Shown: positions 47,706 through 58,391 of the stretch, one piece after another
Numbering within the stretch: position 1 is the first letter of the stretch
Layout: every line of letters starts with the position of its first letter
Source of the DNA: Gammaproteobacteria bacterium
GTDB taxonomy: Bacteria; Pseudomonadota; Gammaproteobacteria; Pseudomonadales; Halieaceae
Direction of reading: 5' to 3'
Length of the DNA: 64,000 nt
Assembly (NCBI GenBank): GCA_030427085.1
Contig: JAUHXH010000001.1
Location: 1,277,955-1,341,954, forward strand
Position numbers and translations under genes: made by a program
Notes under the pieces: model-generated
Databases searched by the model: none
Told to the model about the DNA's origin: nothing
Seen by the model: the letters and a program-made list of their open reading frames with translations, nothing else

Positions 47706-50084
47706 CTAGTTCCTCAGTCCAGCCTTGTAATTTTTTTCCAGAGAATCAATAACTTGATCCACGGCCTGGTTGACGTCCTCGTCGCTTAGAGTGCGCGATT
47801 GATCCCGGAATGTCAAACCAAGCGCAAGACTTTTCTGTTTAGGATCAATACCTTTGCCTTCATACACATCAAACAACCTTAAGGATGTGAGGTAAGGCCC
47901 TGCCGAGGCTCGAACATTCTCGAGGATATCGTGGCTGGTAATAGCCTTGTCGATCACGATGGCCAGATCCCGGCGCACCTCGGGGAATTTCGACAATTCC
48001 ACAAATTCAGGCACCCGGGTATTGCTGATCAGTGACAGGTTGACCTCGGCCACGTAGACCGGCGCCGACAGGCCCATCTTGCGCTGCTCGTCTGGGTGCA
48101 GTGCGCCGATATAGCCCACTGCCCGATCAAGGCAGTAGATGCGCGCGCACTGCCCCGGATGCAAACCGGTACGGCGGGCCGCCTCAAAGCGGAAGTCCTG
48201 GGCGCGCCCAGTCAGCGCCATCAGGCTCTGCAGGTCGCCCTTCAAATCGAAGAAGTCCACTGGTTGGGCCGAGCCCGTCCAGCTCTCCTGAGTGCGCGGG
48301 CCGGTGATCGCCATGGCCAGCATTTTGTCCGGGGTGTCGCTGGGCTTGAAGCCCGGCAGGAAGTGCTGCCCGGTTTCAAACAGGCGCACCCGCGGCTGCT
48401 GCCGCTTGGTGTTGTGCGCCACCGCGGCCACCAGCCCGGGAATCAGGCTGGTGCGCATCACTGCCAGATCGGCGGAGATGGGATTGGCCAGCGCAATGGG
48501 TTCCAGTTCCGGATCGAACAACTGCTGCAGCTTTGGATCCACAAAGCTGAAGGTGATCGCTTCCTGATAGCCATTCGCCGCCAGCTGCCGACGCAAAGTA
48601 CGGATATTCAATCGTCCTTCCGGCTGGCTGGGCATTACCAATGCGCCCTGGATGTGGGTGACCGGCAGATTGTCGTACCCGTGAATCCGCGCCAGTTCCT
48701 CGATCAGGTCAGCTTCGATGGCAATATCGAAGCGCCAGCTCGGCACGCTGCAACGCCAGCCACCGTCGATGGCCGTTACACCCAGTCCAAGTTTGCTCAG
48801 GATGCGCTCTACCTCGTCGGCGGGCATATCAAAACCGAGCAGGCGGCGGATACGTTCCGCGCGGACTTCAACGTCGCTCCAGGATGGCAGGTGGTCAGCG
48901 TTTTCCACTTCGATCATGGGACCCGCTTCGCCACCGACAATATCAACCAGCAAGCGCGTGGCACGCTCGATGGCGGCGCGCTGACCCGCGATGTCCACAC
49001 CGCGCTCAAAGCGGTGGGAAGAATCTGTGTGCAAACCGTAGGAACGAGCCTGACCTGCCAGTTCAATTGGGCTGAAGAAGGCGGCTTCCAGGAACAGATT
49101 GGTGGTGCTGGCAGAAACCGCAGTAGGTTGCCCGCCCATGATCCCTGCCAATGCAACCGGACCGTTCTGATCGGCAATCACCAGACTGTCGGTGCGCAGC
49201 TCGATGGTCTGTCCGTCCAACAGTTCCAGCGATTCGCCCGACTGTGCCTCGCGTGCAACGATGCCGCCACTCAGCTTGTCATTGTCGAAGGCGTGCATCG
49301 GCTGACCCATTTCCAGCAGGACGTAATTCGTCACATCCACCACCGGGTCGATGGAGCGCAGTCCGCAGCGACGCAACTTTTCCTGCAGCCACAGCGGGCT
49401 GGGCCGCGTGGCGTCCACACCGCGCAGCACTCGGCCCACATAGCGCGGGCAACGAGCAGGCGCGTCCAGGCTTACCTCGCGCACTTCATCATGAGCGCTC
49501 GCAACGGGCTCAAAAGCTGGCGCGGTAACCGCCAGATCATTCAACACACCCACCTCGCGAGCGATGCCGGCAATGCTCAGACAATCTGCACGGTTAGGTG
49601 TCAGGCCAATCTCGATAGTGCTGTCGTTCAACTGCAGATACTCGCGCAGGTCACTGCCAACGGGGGCGTCCGCCGGCAGTTCCATCAGCCCATCCGAAGC
49701 ATCTGACAGCTCCAGTTCCTGCTCGGCGCACAACATGCCGAAGGACTCCACGCCACGCAGCTTCGCCTTCTTGATCTTGAAATCGCCCGGTAATACCGCG
49801 CCTACCGTAGCCAACGGGGCCTTTAGACCCACGCGTGCGTTGGGGGCACCACACACAATCTGTACCGTTTCACTGCCCGTGTTCACCTGGCATACACGCA
49901 GTTTGTCGGCATCCGGGTGTTGTTCGGCACCCACAATTTCCGCCACGACTACACCATTAAAGGCACCGGCCACCGGTTCAACCGCATCCACTTCCAGTCC
50001 CGCCATGGTGATCTGGTGGGCCAGCGCCGATGTATCCAGACTCGGGTTAACCCACTCACGGAGCCATTGTTCACTGATAATCAC
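47706..50084 (-). CDS. pheT: Phenylalanine--tRNA ligase beta subunit
   Basis: 792 residues, the usual length. It includes the N-terminal tRNA-binding (EMAP-like) domain ([20 protein letters not shown]), the B3/B4 editing region ([18 protein letters not shown]), the B5 domain and the C-terminal anticodon-binding FDX-ACB domain ([20 protein letters not shown]). With PheS it forms the alpha2beta2 enzyme; the beta subunit hydrolyses Tyr-tRNA(Phe). It lies 15 bp downstream of pheS on the same strand. Confidence 0.98.
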   Translation of the reverse strand: MIISEQWLREWVNPSLDTSALAHQITMAGLEVDAVEPVAGAFNGVVVAEIVGAEQHPDADKLRVCQVNTGSETVQIVCGAPNARVGLKAPLATVGAVLPGDFKIKKAKLRGVESFGMLCAEQELELSDASDGLMELPADAPVGSDLREYLQLNDSTIEIGLTPNRADCLSIAGIAREVGVLNDLAVTAPAFEPVASAHDEVREVSLDAPARCPRYVGRVLRGVDATRPSPLWLQEKLRRCGLRSIDPVVDVTNYVLLEMGQPMHAFDNDKLSGGIVAREAQSGESLELLDGQTIELRTDSLVIADQNGPVALAGIMGGQPTAVSASTTNLFLEAAFFSPIELAGQARSYGLHTDSSHRFERGVDIAGQRAAIERATRLLVDIVGGEAGPMIEVENADHLPSWSDVEVRAERIRRLLGFDMPADEVERILSKLGLGVTAIDGGWRCSVPSWRFDIAIEADLIEELARIHGYDNLPVTHIQGALVMPSQPEGRLNIRTLRRQLAANGYQEAITFSFVDPKLQQLFDPELEPIALANPISADLAVMRTSLIPGLVAAVAHNTKRQQPRVRLFETGQHFLPGFKPSDTPDKMLAMAITGPRTQESWTGSAQPVDFFDLKGDLQSLMALTGRAQDFRFEAARRTGLHPGQCARIYCLDRAVGYIGALHPDEQRKMGLSAPVYVAEVNLSLISNTRVPEFVELSKFPEVRRDLAIVIDKAITSHDILENVRASAGPYLTSLRLFDVYEGKGIDPKQKSLALGLTFRDQSRTLSDEDVNQAVDQVIDSLEKNYKAGLRN

Positions 50085-50099
50085 GTTCCAGGGTCTCCC

Positions 50100-51134
<1,035 letters not shown>

Positions 51135-51196
51135 TTACTCAGTGCTTCTCGAATTTAGACTCTTAGTTTTTTTCCGACCTAAGCTTTGGTACCTCG

Positions 51197-51330
51197 GTCG
51201 CCGCCCGCGAAGCTGAATTGCCTTTCCCGGACACGCTACAAGCACATCCATGTGCGCTCGACAGTGGCCATCCATGGCCACTGACGGTCCTGGAAAGGCA
51301 ATTCAGCTTCACGTGCTACCAGACTGCCAA
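51197..51330 (+). repeat. Palindromic hairpin element, copy A
   Basis: A 134-bp element between pheS and rplT. Perfect 19-bp outer arms: GAAGCTGAATTGCCTTTCC (51209-51227) and its complement (51292-51310). The interior holds two small hairpins with TCCA loops: GCACA/TGTGC (51242-51255) and CAGTGGCCA/TGGCCACTG (51262-51283). Bases 51230-51261 are identical to the reverse complement of 51488-51519 in copy B. A further hairpin GCTACCAGA/TCTGGTAGC (51315-51342) overlaps the right end. No coding potential is seen. The family name is unknown to me. Confidence 0.85.
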
Positions 51331-51400
51331 CGATCTGGTAGCGAAATTATCCCGCCCCTCTACTAACTGGGGCTAAGTTGTACCTCCCAAACGGACTCAC

Positions 51401-51553
51401 TTGGCACGGTGGTAGCACGCGTGAAGTGAAAGTGCTTTCAGCAGACCGTCGACGGCCATGGATGGTCCGGCCGGCGCTCCGGGTCGTTCGAGCGCACATG
51501 GATGTGCTTGTAGCGTGTCTGCTGAAAGCACTTTCACTTCACGTGGGCGGGAC
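51401..51553 (-). repeat. Palindromic hairpin element, copy B (inverted)
   Basis: A 153-bp element, inverted relative to copy A. Perfect 26-bp outer arms: 51421-51446 and 51517-51542. Interior hairpins GCACA-TGGA-TGTGC (51494-51507) and GGCCA-TGGA-TGGTCC (51454-51467) match those of copy A on the other strand. Flanks shared with copy A on the minus strand are CGTGCTACCA and TGCCAA on one side and CCGCCC on the other. About 15 bp extra is inserted between the two inner hairpins. The gap 51120-51679 holds nothing else except the rplT terminator. Confidence 0.85.
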
Positions 51554-51601
51554 TCAACCACCCAAACTAATTCAACTCAAAAAAACCAAAACCAAACACA
51601 C

Positions 51602-51632
51602 AAAAAAAGGGAAAGAGCCAGGCCCTTTCCCT
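51602..51632 (-). terminator. Terminator after rplT
   Basis: AGGGAAAG (51608-51615) pairs with CTTTCCCT (51625-51632). On the minus strand the stem is followed by a T run complementary to the A tract from 51608 down to 51602. It ends the thrS-infC-rpmI-rplT transcript before the hairpin elements. Confidence 0.88.
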
Positions 51633-51679
51633 CTAGTTCTTTCGTGTAAGCAGCGAACCGCCGAGGCGGTCGGGTGGGC

Positions 51680-52036
51680 TTAGGCCAGAGCGGCCTTCGC
51701 TTGCTCCACGATCGCTGCAAAAGCCGGCTTGTCGTGTACGGCCAGGTCAGCCAGTACGCGGCGGTCCAGCGCGATGTCGGCCTTTTTCAGACCGTTGATC
51801 AGCCGGCTGTAGCTCAGACCGTTGGCACGGGACTGGGCATTGATCCGGGTGATCCACAGGGCGCGGAACTGACGCTTGCGCTGGCGGCGGTCACGGTAGG
51901 CGTATTGGCCTGCCTTGGTTACCGCCTGCTTGGCGACACGGAATACACGGCTGCGGGCACCGTAGTAACCCTTGGCCTGCTTCAGAATTTTCTTGTGACG
52001 GCGATGAGCCACCACACCACGTTTTACGCGAGGCAT
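51680..52036 (-). CDS. rplT: 50S ribosomal protein L20
   Basis: 118 residues, the normal length. The basic N-terminus [20 protein letters not shown] and the helix [20 protein letters not shown] are diagnostic. L20 binds 23S rRNA early in assembly and in E. coli represses its own operon (rpmI-rplT) translationally. AAAGGAG lies upstream of the ATG. It follows rpmI by 26 bp. Confidence 0.99.
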   Translation of the reverse strand: MPRVKRGVVAHRRHKKILKQAKGYYGARSRVFRVAKQAVTKAGQYAYRDRRQRKRQFRALWITRINAQSRANGLSYSRLINGLKKADIALDRRVLADLAVHDKPAFAAIVEQAKAALA

Positions 52037-52062
52037 AAGTCGTCTCCTTTCCTATCTAACCG

Positions 52063-52257
52063 TTACTTGGCACGCAGCATACGATCGATCAGAACCTTGT
52101 CGTTCTTGTCGATCATAGAGGTACCGCGCAGCTGACGCTTACGCTTGGTAGTCATCTTGGTCAGGATGTGACTCTTGTTTGCAGACTTGCGCTTGTAACC
52201 GCCGGCGGTTTTCTTGAAGCGCTTGGCTGCCCCGCTGTGAATTTTTGCTTTAGGCAT
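52063..52257 (-). CDS. rpmI: 50S ribosomal protein L35
   Basis: 64 residues, [20 protein letters not shown], with the family-typical [16 protein letters not shown]. The start is the ATG at 52257; a longer open frame upstream is read-through into the intergenic region. It lies between infC and rplT, as in E. coli. Confidence 0.98.
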   Translation of the reverse strand: MPKAKIHSGAAKRFKKTAGGYKRKSANKSHILTKMTTKRKRQLRGTSMIDKNDKVLIDRMLRAK

Positions 52258-52315
52258 AATCAAATACTCCGCATTTGAGTAGTAAATAAATGAAGAAAAA
52301 GGGCATTCACAGGCC

Positions 52316-52855
52316 CTAGTTCTTCTTCTTGGGTGCGATAACCATAGTGAGTTGTCGGCCTTCCATTTTCGGGAATTGCTCGACATTACCCAACTCGGCC
52401 AGATCGGCTTCTACTCGTTTGAGTAGCTCCATGCCGATGTCCTGGTGAGCCATTTCACGCCCGCGATAGCGCAGCGTTACTTTGGCCTTATCGCCGTTTT
52501 CAAGGAAACGTACCAGGTTGCGTAGTTTTACCTGGTAATCCCCTTCCTCCGTCCCTGGACGAAACTTCATCTCTTTGATCTGTGTTCGTTTCTGCTTCTT
52601 CTTCTGAGCAGCTTTTTGCTTCTTCGCTTCGAACACATGTTTGCCATAGTCCATGACCTTCACGACCACAGGGTCCGCGTCGGTGATCTGCACCAGATCC
52701 ATAGTTGCCGCTTCAGCGGCGGCCTTGGCTTCTGACAGAGGCACAATGCCTACCTGCTCGCCGTCGGCTCCGATCAGGCGAACGGGATCCGCCGTGATTT
52801 GGTCATTGGTAGGTGCCTTTTTGGCAGCACCCTTGGCACTATTGCTTCGCTTGAT
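52316..52855 (-). CDS. infC: Translation initiation factor IF-3, rare ATC start
   Basis: 179 residues if translation begins at ATC 52855-52853. No ATG or GTG is available in frame before the conserved N-terminal domain ([20 protein letters not shown]), so a conventional start would truncate it at GTG 52744. GGAG lies about 8 bases before the ATC, within the end of thrS. A rare AUU-type start is the known device by which IF-3 represses its own synthesis. IF-3 motifs: [36 protein letters not shown] and [12 protein letters not shown]. It begins 2 bp after the thrS stop. Confidence 0.93.
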   Translation of the reverse strand: MKRSNSAKGAAKKAPTNDQITADPVRLIGADGEQVGIVPLSEAKAAAEAATMDLVQITDADPVVVKVMDYGKHVFEAKKQKAAQKKKQKRTQIKEMKFRPGTEEGDYQVKLRNLVRFLENGDKAKVTLRYRGREMAHQDIGMELLKRVEADLAELGNVEQFPKMEGRQLTMVIAPKKKN

Positions 52856-52857
52856 AT

Positions 52858-54783
52858 TCAGTTCTCCAACGCAACACGGCCGCGACGCGCAACATCGCTG
52901 GCAAGGTGGGCGTTAAACGCCTCGAGGTCCATAGACCCCAGGTCCTCACCACGACGGGCACGCACGGCCACAGTCTGTGTTTCCACTTCTTTGTCGCCTA
53001 CCACCAAGAGGTAGGGGACCTTGTGAATTGTGTGCTCGCGGATTTTAAAGCCGATTTTCTCGTTTCTCAAGTCCGAAATGACCCTGAAGCCTTTGTCTTT
53101 CAAGGAATTTTCCACAAATTGGGCGTATTCGGACTGTTTGTCGGTGATATTGAGCACCACTGCCTGAGTTGGGGCGAGCCAGGTAGGAAACACGCCTTCA
53201 TAATGTTCGATCAGGATACCGATGAAACGCTCGAAGGAGCCCAGGATGGCGCGGTGCAGCATCACCGGCACCTGGCGGGAGCCGTCTTCGGCCACGTATT
53301 GGGCTTCCAGGCGTCCAGGCATGGAGAAATCCACTTGCACGGTGCCCAGCTGCCAGACCCGACCGATGCAGTCTTTCAGCGAGAATTCGATCTTCGGGCC
53401 GTAGAAAGCGCCCTCACCCGGCAGCTCTTCCCAGGGCAGACCCTGGGCATCCAGCGCATCAGCGAGGGCTTTTTCGGCTCGATCCCAATCCGCGTCGGAG
53501 CCCACTCGCTTTTCGGGGCGGGTGGACAGCCGGTAGATCACGTCGGAGAAACCGAAATCGGCATAAACGGCGTGCAGGAAGTCGATGAAGCGGGACACTT
53601 CCGGCTGGATCTGCTCTTCGGTACAGAAGATGTGGGCGTCGTCCTGGGTAAAGCCACGCACGCGCATGATGCCGTGCAGGGAGCCGGAGGGCTCGTTGCG
53701 GTGGCAGGAGCCAAATTCGGCCAGGCGCAGCGGCAGGTCACGGTAGGACTTCAGGCCCTGGTTGAACACTTGCACGTGGCAGGGGCAGTTCATGGGCTTG
53801 ACCGCGAACTCGCGCTCCTCTGACTTCAGCATGAACATGTCGTCGCCGAATTTGTCGGCATGGCCAGATTTTTCCCACAGGGAGAGATCCACCAGTTGCG
53901 GTGTTTTGATCTCTTCATAGCCCTGCTCCCACTGAGCCTTGCGCATGTACTGTTCGATGGTCTGGTAAATGGACCAACCCGGCGGATGCCAGAACACCAT
54001 ACCCGGCGCTTCTTCCTGGGTGTGGAACAAATCCAGCTTCTTGCCGATCTTGCGGTGATCGCGCTTTTCCGCTTCTTCGATGCGGTGCAGGTACTGCTTG
54101 AGCTGCTTTTTGTTAGCCCAGGCGGTGCCGTAAACGCGCTGCAGCATTTCGTTTTTGGCGTCGCCACGCCAGTAGGCGCCAGCGACTTTAGTCAGTTTGA
54201 AGGCTTTCAATTTGCCGGTGCTGGGCACGTGGGGGCCACGGCACAGGTCCATCCACGGACCCTGCTGGTAGATGGACAGCTCTTCGTCCGCCGGCAGGTC
54301 TTCGATGATCTGCACTTTGTAGTGCTCGCCCATGTTGCGAAACAACTCGATAGCCTTCTCGCGGCTCATCACCACGCGCTCGACGGGGATGTCCTCGGCC
54401 ACGATTTCTTCCATGCGCTTTTCGATCTTCTCCAGATCTTCCGGCGTGAAGTGGTGGCCGGTGGCGAAATCGTAGTAGAAGCCGTCCTCGATCACCGGGC
54501 CGATAGTGACCTGAGTGCCGGGGAACAATTCCTGAGTGGCCATGGCCAACAGGTGGGCGGTGGAGTGGCGAATCACTTCCAGACCGGCTTCGTCACGCTC
54601 GGTGATGATGGCCAGGGCCGCATCGCCCTCGATCAGGAAACTGGTGTCGACTTCACGGCCATCAACTACACCGGCCAGGGCAGCTTTGGCCAGGCCTGGG
54701 CCGATATCGGCGGCGACGTCGTGTACGGAAATGGCGGAATCGAAAGAACGCTGGCTGCCATCTGGCAGAGTAATAACGGGCAT
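52858..54783 (-). CDS. thrS: Threonine--tRNA ligase
   Basis: 641 residues. TGS domain at 1-60 ([19 protein letters not shown]), then the editing domain with [10 protein letters not shown] and the class II core (motif 2 in [20 protein letters not shown] then GFTQDDAH), and the C-terminal anticodon-binding domain ([20 protein letters not shown]). It charges tRNA(Thr). It heads the cluster thrS-infC-rpmI-rplT. The 240-bp upstream gap may hold its promoter and a leader operator, but no tRNA-like hairpin was recognised. Confidence 0.99.
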   Translation of the reverse strand: MPVITLPDGSQRSFDSAISVHDVAADIGPGLAKAALAGVVDGREVDTSFLIEGDAALAIITERDEAGLEVIRHSTAHLLAMATQELFPGTQVTIGPVIEDGFYYDFATGHHFTPEDLEKIEKRMEEIVAEDIPVERVVMSREKAIELFRNMGEHYKVQIIEDLPADEELSIYQQGPWMDLCRGPHVPSTGKLKAFKLTKVAGAYWRGDAKNEMLQRVYGTAWANKKQLKQYLHRIEEAEKRDHRKIGKKLDLFHTQEEAPGMVFWHPPGWSIYQTIEQYMRKAQWEQGYEEIKTPQLVDLSLWEKSGHADKFGDDMFMLKSEEREFAVKPMNCPCHVQVFNQGLKSYRDLPLRLAEFGSCHRNEPSGSLHGIMRVRGFTQDDAHIFCTEEQIQPEVSRFIDFLHAVYADFGFSDVIYRLSTRPEKRVGSDADWDRAEKALADALDAQGLPWEELPGEGAFYGPKIEFSLKDCIGRVWQLGTVQVDFSMPGRLEAQYVAEDGSRQVPVMLHRAILGSFERFIGILIEHYEGVFPTWLAPTQAVVLNITDKQSEYAQFVENSLKDKGFRVISDLRNEKIGFKIREHTIHKVPYLLVVGDKEVETQTVAVRARRGEDLGSMDLEAFNAHLASDVARRGRVALEN

Positions 54784-54947
54784 GATCTTACCTTCGTCAG
54801 TGGTGACCCCTACTAAAGGCCACGTGAGTCAATTCAAAGCGATTTACACGCGATGCCACAGTGGGCTCGCGCCCTTCCGGCTGCCGCTACGAGGGGTAGC
54901 CTTCGGGGAGGGGCGATAGTGCCTCAATGGGCATCGAATTGAAAGGT

Positions 54948-54977
54948 AAAAAAGCCCGCCGGCAGGGGATACCGGCG
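54948..54977 (-). terminator. Terminator of the sortase operon
   Basis: CGCCGG (54957-54962) pairs with CCGGCG (54972-54977). On the minus strand the stem continues into GGGC and then six T (54953-54948). It lies about 50 bp past the stop of the last gene (55026). Confidence 0.75.
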
Positions 54978-55025
54978 AGCGAGGGGTACCGGGCTGGCAA
55001 AGGACCCGGCACCGGGAGCCAGGGT

Positions 55026-55472
55026 TCAGGCGGGTGTGGAGGACAGTTCCTGGCAGCGTGGCGGCAACATGGCGGCGGCGGGCCGGAAGCCACGCGCCAA
55101 CGACCAGGCCTGGCGTTCACGGAAGGCCGACACCACCTGCACCTCACCCACCAGATGGGCACACAGGGAATGCAGTTCAGCCCCCGGCACCCGGTATTCG
55201 AGATGTTCTTCATAGGCAACGGTTTGCAGTTCATAGCCGCGCAGGGCTTGTCGCGGCAGATCGAGCCGTACCACATAGGCGGCACCGTGCCGTGGCAGCA
55301 GTCGTTGCCGGGCAACCATCTCGGCGTAGCGCTGATGTAACTTCAGCAGGCTGTAGAACAGGTGCGACGCCGGTGGCAGGGAGCGCCAGCCGCTACGGGC
55401 AAGTTGCGTGAGTTGGCCGGGGTCGATGGCCTGATAGAGCGAAACCGCTTGATGATCGGGCATGGGGGTCAT
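55026..55472 (-). CDS. Small cytoplasmic protein of the sortase locus, function unknown
   Basis: 148 residues, no signal or membrane helix. It overlaps the sortase stop by 4 bp and ends just before a terminator, so it is the last gene of the operon. The N-terminal LYQAIDPGQLTQLARSGWRS and the later LEYRVPGAELHSLCAHLVGEVQVV recall small proteins with an EYxVPAExL-type segment, some suspected to have an ADP-ribosyltransferase-like fold. The resemblance is from memory and weak. Its role in sortase function is unknown. Confidence 0.66.
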   Translation of the reverse strand: MTPMPDHQAVSLYQAIDPGQLTQLARSGWRSLPPASHLFYSLLKLHQRYAEMVARQRLLPRHGAAYVVRLDLPRQALRGYELQTVAYEEHLEYRVPGAELHSLCAHLVGEVQVVSAFRERQAWSLARGFRPAAAMLPPRCQELSSTPA

Positions 55473-56065
55473 AGTTGGTACTCCGCTTGATGAATGGGAT
55501 TGGCGCGCACCAGGTAGCGCAAGTCGCCGCCCGCGCGCAGGGCGTTGAAGGGGTAACAGGTCACCAGCAGCAATGAGCCCGGCTGGCTGGAGGGATCGAG
55601 GGATTCACGACTGCTGTCAGCCACGCGTACCTCGGTGACACTGAATTGGCGCCACCGACCCAACTCGTCCTGCAGGCGCAGTTCGCTGCCGGGTTCTAAC
55701 TCACCGAGAAAACGAAAGTGGGTATCACGATGGCCCGCCAGCACAGTGGCACCGGCTTGATCGAAGCGCATCAAGCCCGGGCCAAAAGCCAGTGCCTGAC
55801 CGCTGAGGCCGTCCAGCACCATCAGGTCTACCCCCACCTCAGGTGCCTGCAGACGTGCCACGGGAAAGGTATCCGCCCAGGGCCAGGGTTTTACCGGTGC
55901 GCCCTGCTCTGCCAGCGACTCCGACCAGGCGGCTGCAATTAGTTGCTGGGCTAGTACAGCCTTGGCCTGAATCCAGGCGCCACTCAGGAACTGCCAACCA
56001 CCAGCCAGAACCAACAGTGCCAGCGCCACGCGGCGCACGCCGCGATCACACTGCCAGCGGAGCAT
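55469..56065 (-). CDS. Class GN (marine proteobacterial) sortase
   Basis: 198 residues. One N-terminal anchor at about 12-30 places the enzyme on the periplasmic side of the inner membrane. The catalytic triad is visible: His112 in AGHRDTH, Cys170 in LLLVTCYPF (the TLxTC-type motif) and Arg183 in DLRYLVR. It should cleave a sorting signal and form a transpeptide bond in a Gram-negative envelope. It overlaps the VIT/vWA target gene by 20 bp and the next gene by 4 bp. Confidence 0.93.
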   Translation of the reverse strand: MLRWQCDRGVRRVALALLVLAGGWQFLSGAWIQAKAVLAQQLIAAAWSESLAEQGAPVKPWPWADTFPVARLQAPEVGVDLMVLDGLSGQALAFGPGLMRFDQAGATVLAGHRDTHFRFLGELEPGSELRLQDELGRWRQFSVTEVRVADSSRESLDPSSQPGSLLLVTCYPFNALRAGGDLRYLVRANPIHQAEYQL

Positions 56066-58229
56066 GATCCACCTCCTCGCGGCGCATCACATAAACCATC
56101 ATGGCGACGAACAGCAGCAGTGCGCCCAGCAGCAACTGCCCCGGCGATCCGGTGGCGGTGCGCGGATAGGCGTAGGGCTGCGGCGACTGGCCTTTCGGGC
56201 GAACATTCGTAACCGGCTTGCGCTGCAGGTCTGCCTCGGCAGGGCGGGAAATCCGCTCCTCCACCGCAACAAAGCTGGTGTAAGGGCTGAGCAAGCTATG
56301 GCTCAGTGCCAGTGGCAGAACATCGGCACGCACCAGCACCTCTGCCCTGCCGGTCACCTTCTCATCCAGTAATGATTCGATCTTGCGGCGCGCCCAGACA
56401 CTGGCGATTCCCGCGTGATCGGCACCCGAATTCAGCTCGAGGGTGCGCGACCAGTCGCTGCCCGCAATTCTGCCGCTGACGGCGACCTGGCCCGCAGGTG
56501 CTTGTGCGCCGAAGGCCGTGCTCAACATCACTGGTTGACCGGCGTACAGGTCGGGAATCTGCGCGGGGTAGGACTCCGCCTGTACGCCAACGGGCCACTG
56601 CACGCGAATGCCGGCAGCCACCGGCGCGGCGATTTGCTCAAACAGCGCCACCATGCGGGACTCCGCTTCACTGATGTCGCCAATATGGGTGAAGGTTCCG
56701 CGCCCGAAGCTGGCCGCCTTGCGCATGAACCAGCTGTTCGGGGCAGAGCCGATACCCACGGTGTAGAGACGGTTACTGCCAAGGGTGTTGCTGATCTCGG
56801 TGAACAACTCGGTTTCATTGCCCACCGCGCCATCGGTGATGAATACCACCTGCCGCAGGCGCTCGCCCTGCTCCGCATCGCTACCCAGCGCTCGTTGCAG
56901 CGCGGGCAACATGCGTGTGCCACCGCCAGCCTGCAACAGCCGCACAAACTCCTGCCCCCGCTGTACGTTGTGGCGCGAGGCGGGGAGTGATTGCGACGAC
57001 AGTGCCCGGGTGCCGTCGCTGAAAGCGATAATGTTGAAAGCATCTTCGGGCTGCAGTGTCAACAGAGCGGTGGTTAAAGCCTGCCGGGCCTGGACGATAG
57101 ACACGCCGCCCATGGAACCAGACGTGTCCACTACAAACACCGTTTCACGCGGTAGTCGCGCGGCGGCCTGCGTACCTTCCACCGCAGGCGGCATCAGCAT
57201 CAGCAGCCCGTAGTGCTCGCCTTCCCACTGCTGGGCGAAGTACGCAGCCTGCGGTTCCTGACTCGCCACCGCGCGCCAGCGCAGCACAAAGTCCCGGTCC
57301 ATTTCGCTGCGGCGGGACGCCAGTGCCACGCGATAGCGACCCTGTTCCCGTGTAATTGCCAGTTCGTGGTAGGCCGCGCCCACCTCTGCCAGGGGCATAC
57401 CGGGGTTCAGATCTGCAGTGATGGTGATGGCATTGATGGGTGAGGTATCGCTACCCACCTGCGGATTGAGGAAGGGCGTGATGGCATTCGCGTCGGGGAC
57501 ACGGTCCGTAGGCAAGGCCCAGCCCAGATAGGGGTCTGCAGCCAACGACAGCGCCGGTTGCTCCTCAGCAATTTCCTCGCTCGCCCTGTGAACGCCGGGG
57601 ATATAACGCGGCGTGATCGTGGTGGGCAGGCGCAGGGAAAACTCCCCGCCTTCATAGGTCACCGGTTGCACATACCGCAAGGTGACGGTGATGGATTCTC
57701 CCGGCCCGAGATTGGCGATACGGTTGGTGAAGAAATTGGGCCGCTGCTGCTCCACCAGACTGGCTTTCTTTCCAGCGGCTCGGGCGGCCTGGTAGATCTG
57801 TTTGGCGTGCTCACGCTCGCGGATCTTGCCCACGATACGCCGCTCACCCACGCGCATTTCCAGATAGCGTACGGCCGCATCATCAGGCAGGGGAAAGGCG
57901 TAGATTCCCTCGACCCACTCGTCCCCGTCATTGCGGAAGGTTTGCTCCAACTCCACCTCGGCGACCAGACCGGCGATGGCCAGATGGGCCTTGCTGCTGA
58001 GGTTGGGAGCCCCGACCATTTTGCCCGCTGCGTCGCGCAAAAACAGTCGCCCGCTACGCACTTCGTCCTCATCGGCCAGGGGGTCGTAGGCCCGTGCCAA
58101 CGGCGCGGTAGCGGCTAATAGCAGGAGGCCCGCCATCACCAGGCGAGGCAGGGTGTGAAACCAGAAGCCAAAATTGTGGCCGCTGAATACGAAAGCGTGT
58201 GCTGTAGTGGATGTGGTTTGAGTTGTCAC
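56046..58229 (-). CDS. Sortase target protein with VIT and von Willebrand A domains
   Basis: 727 residues from GTG 58229 (GGGAGGA five bases upstream); an ATG at 58256 in the same frame lacks a ribosome site. A signal helix at about 34-52 is followed by a VIT domain (about 65-200: VELEQTFRNDGDEWVEGIYA, then FPLPDDA). Next is a vWA domain with MIDAS motif VDTSGSMGG. The C-terminus has YPRTATGSPG, a hydrophobic helix (LLLGALLLFVAMMVYVM) and a positive RR, which is a tripartite sorting signal with YPRTA instead of LPxTG-like residues. This is the dedicated substrate of the neighbouring sortase. Confidence 0.92.
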   Translation of the reverse strand: MTTQTTSTTAHAFVFSGHNFGFWFHTLPRLVMAGLLLLAATAPLARAYDPLADEDEVRSGRLFLRDAAGKMVGAPNLSSKAHLAIAGLVAEVELEQTFRNDGDEWVEGIYAFPLPDDAAVRYLEMRVGERRIVGKIREREHAKQIYQAARAAGKKASLVEQQRPNFFTNRIANLGPGESITVTLRYVQPVTYEGGEFSLRLPTTITPRYIPGVHRASEEIAEEQPALSLAADPYLGWALPTDRVPDANAITPFLNPQVGSDTSPINAITITADLNPGMPLAEVGAAYHELAITREQGRYRVALASRRSEMDRDFVLRWRAVASQEPQAAYFAQQWEGEHYGLLMLMPPAVEGTQAAARLPRETVFVVDTSGSMGGVSIVQARQALTTALLTLQPEDAFNIIAFSDGTRALSSQSLPASRHNVQRGQEFVRLLQAGGGTRMLPALQRALGSDAEQGERLRQVVFITDGAVGNETELFTEISNTLGSNRLYTVGIGSAPNSWFMRKAASFGRGTFTHIGDISEAESRMVALFEQIAAPVAAGIRVQWPVGVQAESYPAQIPDLYAGQPVMLSTAFGAQAPAGQVAVSGRIAGSDWSRTLELNSGADHAGIASVWARRKIESLLDEKVTGRAEVLVRADVLPLALSHSLLSPYTSFVAVEERISRPAEADLQRKPVTNVRPKGQSPQPYAYPRTATGSPGQLLLGALLLFVAMMVYVMRREEVDHAPLAV

Positions 58230-58391
58230 GGCGTCCTCCCGTTGTCTACAGGGCACATTTCACGCCACAGAAATGGCACGGGAGCGGACTAAAAAGGGCA
58301 ATATGAAGGGCAATCAGGGCGAAATGTGGCAGCCACTTGAGCGCGGCGGTCGAATTTGGAACTATGGGCCCGCTTTCTTACGGATCCGAAC

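Noticed and set aside
48096..49706. 536-residue open frame on the plus strand
   Set aside because: It lies wholly antisense to pheT. High GC leaves long open frames opposite real genes, and its composition (rich in H, Q, R, G) has no recognisable motif.
51378..51683. 101-residue plus-strand frame between pheS and rplT
   Set aside because: It runs through hairpin element B and the rplT terminator; repetitive and without protein-like composition.
52906..54816. Two long plus-strand frames (52906-53823 and 53860-54816)
   Set aside because: Both are antisense to thrS, which is complete and well supported.
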